Assembly (NCBI GenBank): GCA_949752745.1 | Contig: OX457032.1 | Coordinates: forward strand, 12,039,543-12,103,542 | Source of the DNA: Protula sp. h YS-2021 | Taxonomy: Eukaryota > Annelida > Polychaeta > Sabellida > Serpulidae | Reading direction: 5' to 3' | DNA length: 64,000 bases | Shown here: in pieces, positions 62,543-64,000 of the stretch | Numbering within the stretch: the first letter of the stretch is position 1 | Layout: each line of letters opens with the position of its first letter | Notes under the pieces: generated by a model | Databases searched by the model: none | Told to the model about the DNA's origin: nothing | The model's input: only the letters and a program-made list of their open reading frames with translations | Made by a program: the position numbers and the translations under genes

Positions 62543-64000
62543 GCCCAAATATAAATAAAACGCGAACCAATAACAAAACTTAGCGCCGGCCCAATGATCC
62601 CGGACATCATAGCGACAGCGGTAGCCGTAGACCGTTCTTGCGGTGGGAACCACAAAGTGGATACGACGGGTCCCGAAGCAAAGCACACTGGTCCAGCCAG
62701 TCCCAACAGAAAGTTCGCAAAATTGTTTAACCTGAAAAAAAAACAAACCTACATTTTGAGCCAGGGACTGTGCGGACCTGTGCAGAACGACGTTTAGGCC
62801 TCAAATTAAGTAGTTATCGGTTTATCTGTATCGAAAAAGACAGAAGAGGTGAGTGGTTTCGCTGATATATTTTAGGTATTTCGTTTAAAATCAACATCCT
62901 TTCCCTCCCATCCCCCATCAGTTTGCATTCTGGAATATAATGGATGCAATAATTCTCAAAAACATCAATGAATTAAACTTTGTCACTATTTGATGTATTT
63001 TTACCACTATTTTTTTTTGTTTAACTATTTTAATTCAAATTAAGATGAAAAAATACCAAAGGTCCTTGAGTACTGACGCACGATGTGTACGGATCTGCAA
63101 AATCATTCTGCAATACTTCCACTGATTTTTTCCCTGGCTTTTCTTATCTTTCTTTCTTTCGTACTATTTTTTCTTTTTTTCATTTATTTATGTTTTGTAA
63201 ATTTTCAGCTGTGTTAACGCCGCGAAACGGATATTTTGGCAACCTCTCTCTCCCCCACCTCCCACCCCTAACCTATAAACAAACGTGAAATACATAGCTA
63301 CCAGGACGTAAGGGGCGGGGTCATACTGATGCACCGCAGACACGCGGCACCAAGTGTCAACAACACGGACGCTATCATGGACACGCGCAGCCCTGGAACA
63401 ACAAGTCACGTGGCCGTCGCCATGACAACACTGTCTCTTTCTGCTACGAAATAGATACAAATATTATTTAACTATTGTTTCGCGAAACACAGTGTGTTTA
63501 ATTTTAAGATAATATATGAAAAATATGAAAAAGAAAATAGTGCTAAAATAGTCCTGATAAATAGCAATCAAAAACTGCTAAATTTGCTATTTCTATAATA
63601 AAGGCCAGGAGTGCCACTTTTCGACCTGATTAAATTATATTAGCAGATATTGACTTATTTTGAGTTATATGAAATATTATGAACTAGCAAAAGAAAAACG
63701 TTGACCATGACATCGGCATTTTCGTAACTGGTTAATAATATCTTCATGCTGACTCAAAATAAGTCAACAGATTAATAGACATGTATATCATTAGATAAAA
63801 TAAGTCATTATATGCTTTGTTACGTGAGTTATCCTGTGTTTGGATTGTAAAGATTTGTCGGTTTTTCCTTCCTATCAACACTGAAAATTGACTTGTGGAA
63901 TCGACCAATCAGATTAAAGCATTTACCAAGTCACGTAACAATGATGAAAAGTTACCTTTTGTATCCATCAGGTACGCAAAGGGAAACATGAAGACTATGT
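56369..64000 (-). CDS. SLC49A4: SLC49A4/DIRC2-type MFS transporter, 5' part outside window
   Basis: Major-facilitator transporter of the FLVCR-related SLC49 family. The vertebrate orthologue is an electrogenic lysosomal membrane protein, reported to export pyridoxine with protons. Exons (minus): 64000(partial)-63956, 63392-63302, 62731-62568, 61204-61030, 60065-59954, 58736-58669, 58491-58373, 57150-56968, 56511-56369. All eight junctions agree in phase and encode 365 visible residues; about 110 N-terminal ones lie beyond the window. Matches to the family in order: MFPFAYLMDTKGLRVSMIAS, NNFANFLLGLAGPVCFASGP, LWFPPQERSTATAVAMMSGI, TYFPSKPPSPPS, GVWSGLLDVLLKPGVSE, VQAGWLGFSG, PLYFEMAAETNYPISE, WMSWCLFGSL and CFKESYNRL near the C-terminus. 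The luminal loop after SFVI appears shorter than in vertebrates. The donor at 62568 (G|GTTCGC) is weak. Minisatellites occupy both ends of the 58372-57151 intron and the start of the 59953-58737 intron. Confidence 0.94.
56620..56870. repeat. Imperfect repeat in the last SLC49A4 intron
   Basis: Four copies of AGGTTAGGGAGTCAGAGAGG followed by GTGAGTGGAGGA and a G-run (one of about 18 G near 56726). Confidence 0.85.
57148..57878 (-). repeat. 24-bp minisatellite built on a 3' splice site
   Basis: On the minus strand the unit TTGTGTTGTCTTGTAGACCA plus GCTT contains the acceptor and first exon bases (TTGTAG|ACCAGCT) of the SLC49A4 exon starting at 57150. About 30 units. A higher-order duplication of about 220 bp is visible (about 57397-57612 versus 57617-57832). 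Confidence 0.92.
57879..58081. other. Unique intron segment between two minisatellites
   Basis: About 200 bp of non-repeated intron sequence separate the acceptor-side and donor-side arrays. No exon signals. Confidence 0.6.
58082..58393 (-). repeat. 51-bp minisatellite of exon tail plus donor
   Basis: Five to six copies. On the minus strand each reads CATTCCATACTCTACAT|GTGAGTGTGAACTG, which is the end of the SLC49A4 exon at 58373 (YIPYST) with its consensus donor. Later copies often read TGCAC|GTGAGT. Units of 51 bp keep the reading frame. Confidence 0.92.
59075..60012 (-). repeat. 85-bp minisatellite duplicating 60 bp of exon plus donor
   Basis: Eleven near-identical units. On the minus strand each carries about 60 bp of the SLC49A4 exon (encoding GIYGVWSGLLDVLLKPGVSE), the donor GAG|GTAAGG and about 25 bp of intron. 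The outermost unit is the functional exon end at 59954. Copies differ at only a few positions, mainly CTCC/TTCC and CACAAG/CGCAAG. Confidence 0.96.
60141..60864 (+). mobile_element. Approx. 725-bp interspersed element, copy 2 (SLC49A4 intron)
   Basis: Same ends (ACCCAGCCGA / TCGGCTGGGT) and interior order as 21426-22176, with the terminal hairpin ACCCAGACCGAC aaa GTCGGCTGGGT. It is antisense to the host gene. Differences from copy 1 are scattered substitutions and small indels. Confidence 0.7.
61432..61628. repeat. 28-bp tandem repeat
   Basis: Seven copies of AAAATGGTGGCTTACTTATG followed by TACTGCTT, in an SLC49A4 intron. This array does not touch a splice site. Confidence 0.95.

Overview
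The window is animal nuclear DNA. It has four intron-rich protein genes with GT-AG introns in consistent phase, long AT-rich stretches, tRNA-derived SINEs, LINE, hAT, Mutator-like (MULE) and tyrosine-recombinase element remnants, many minisatellites, and one assembly gap (200 N at 11296-11495). The element types fit a marine invertebrate: two elements have inverted ends next to CCGT tetranucleotide runs, like the 'pearl'/Helentron-associated elements known from molluscs. Minisatellites at intron edges also recall reports from amphioxus. I cannot name the species from sequence alone.

Layout. 1-3.6 kb: two non-autonomous DNA transposons, one with a perfect 9-bp target-site duplication. 3.7-14.8 kb (+): an orthologue of the ZNF143/ZNF76 (Staf) zinc-finger activator in about 17 exons, with seven C2H2 fingers; six of its introns carry minisatellites, and several of these start at, or include, the 5' splice site. 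15.3-17.5 kb: two pearl-like elements, one with about eight 178-bp core repeats. 19.6-24.0 kb (+): a complete testis-specific serine kinase (TSSK) in four exons. 25.7-31.3 kb (-): a complete five-exon DUF1295 / steroid-reductase-superfamily membrane protein, whose first intron holds an L2/CR1-type LINE remnant and an hAT element with a perfect 8-bp target duplication. 31.4-56 kb: a gene-poor block with two decayed DIRS/Ngaro-like tyrosine-recombinase fragments, a MULE transposase pseudogene, two SINEs, five copies of one dispersed repeat and a few possible orphan exons. One of these is a possible two-exon gene for a 66-residue signal-peptide/GPI-like surface peptide (42.4-43.5 kb, -). 56.4 kb to the window end (-): an SLC49A4/DIRC2-type MFS transporter in nine visible exons, truncated at its 5' end by the window edge.

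The four conserved genes do unrelated jobs (transcription, sperm kinase signalling, membrane lipid oxidoreduction, lysosomal transport) and do not form a pathway. The most striking pattern is that minisatellites in two of these genes are tandem copies of the splice junction itself. Exon tail plus GT donor is repeated at 9392, 11071, 13747, 58373 and 59954, and a 3' splice site is repeated at 57150. Three single-base indels in the ZNF143 exons sit among these arrays. Two of them compensate and keep the frame open while changing fingers 5 and 6.
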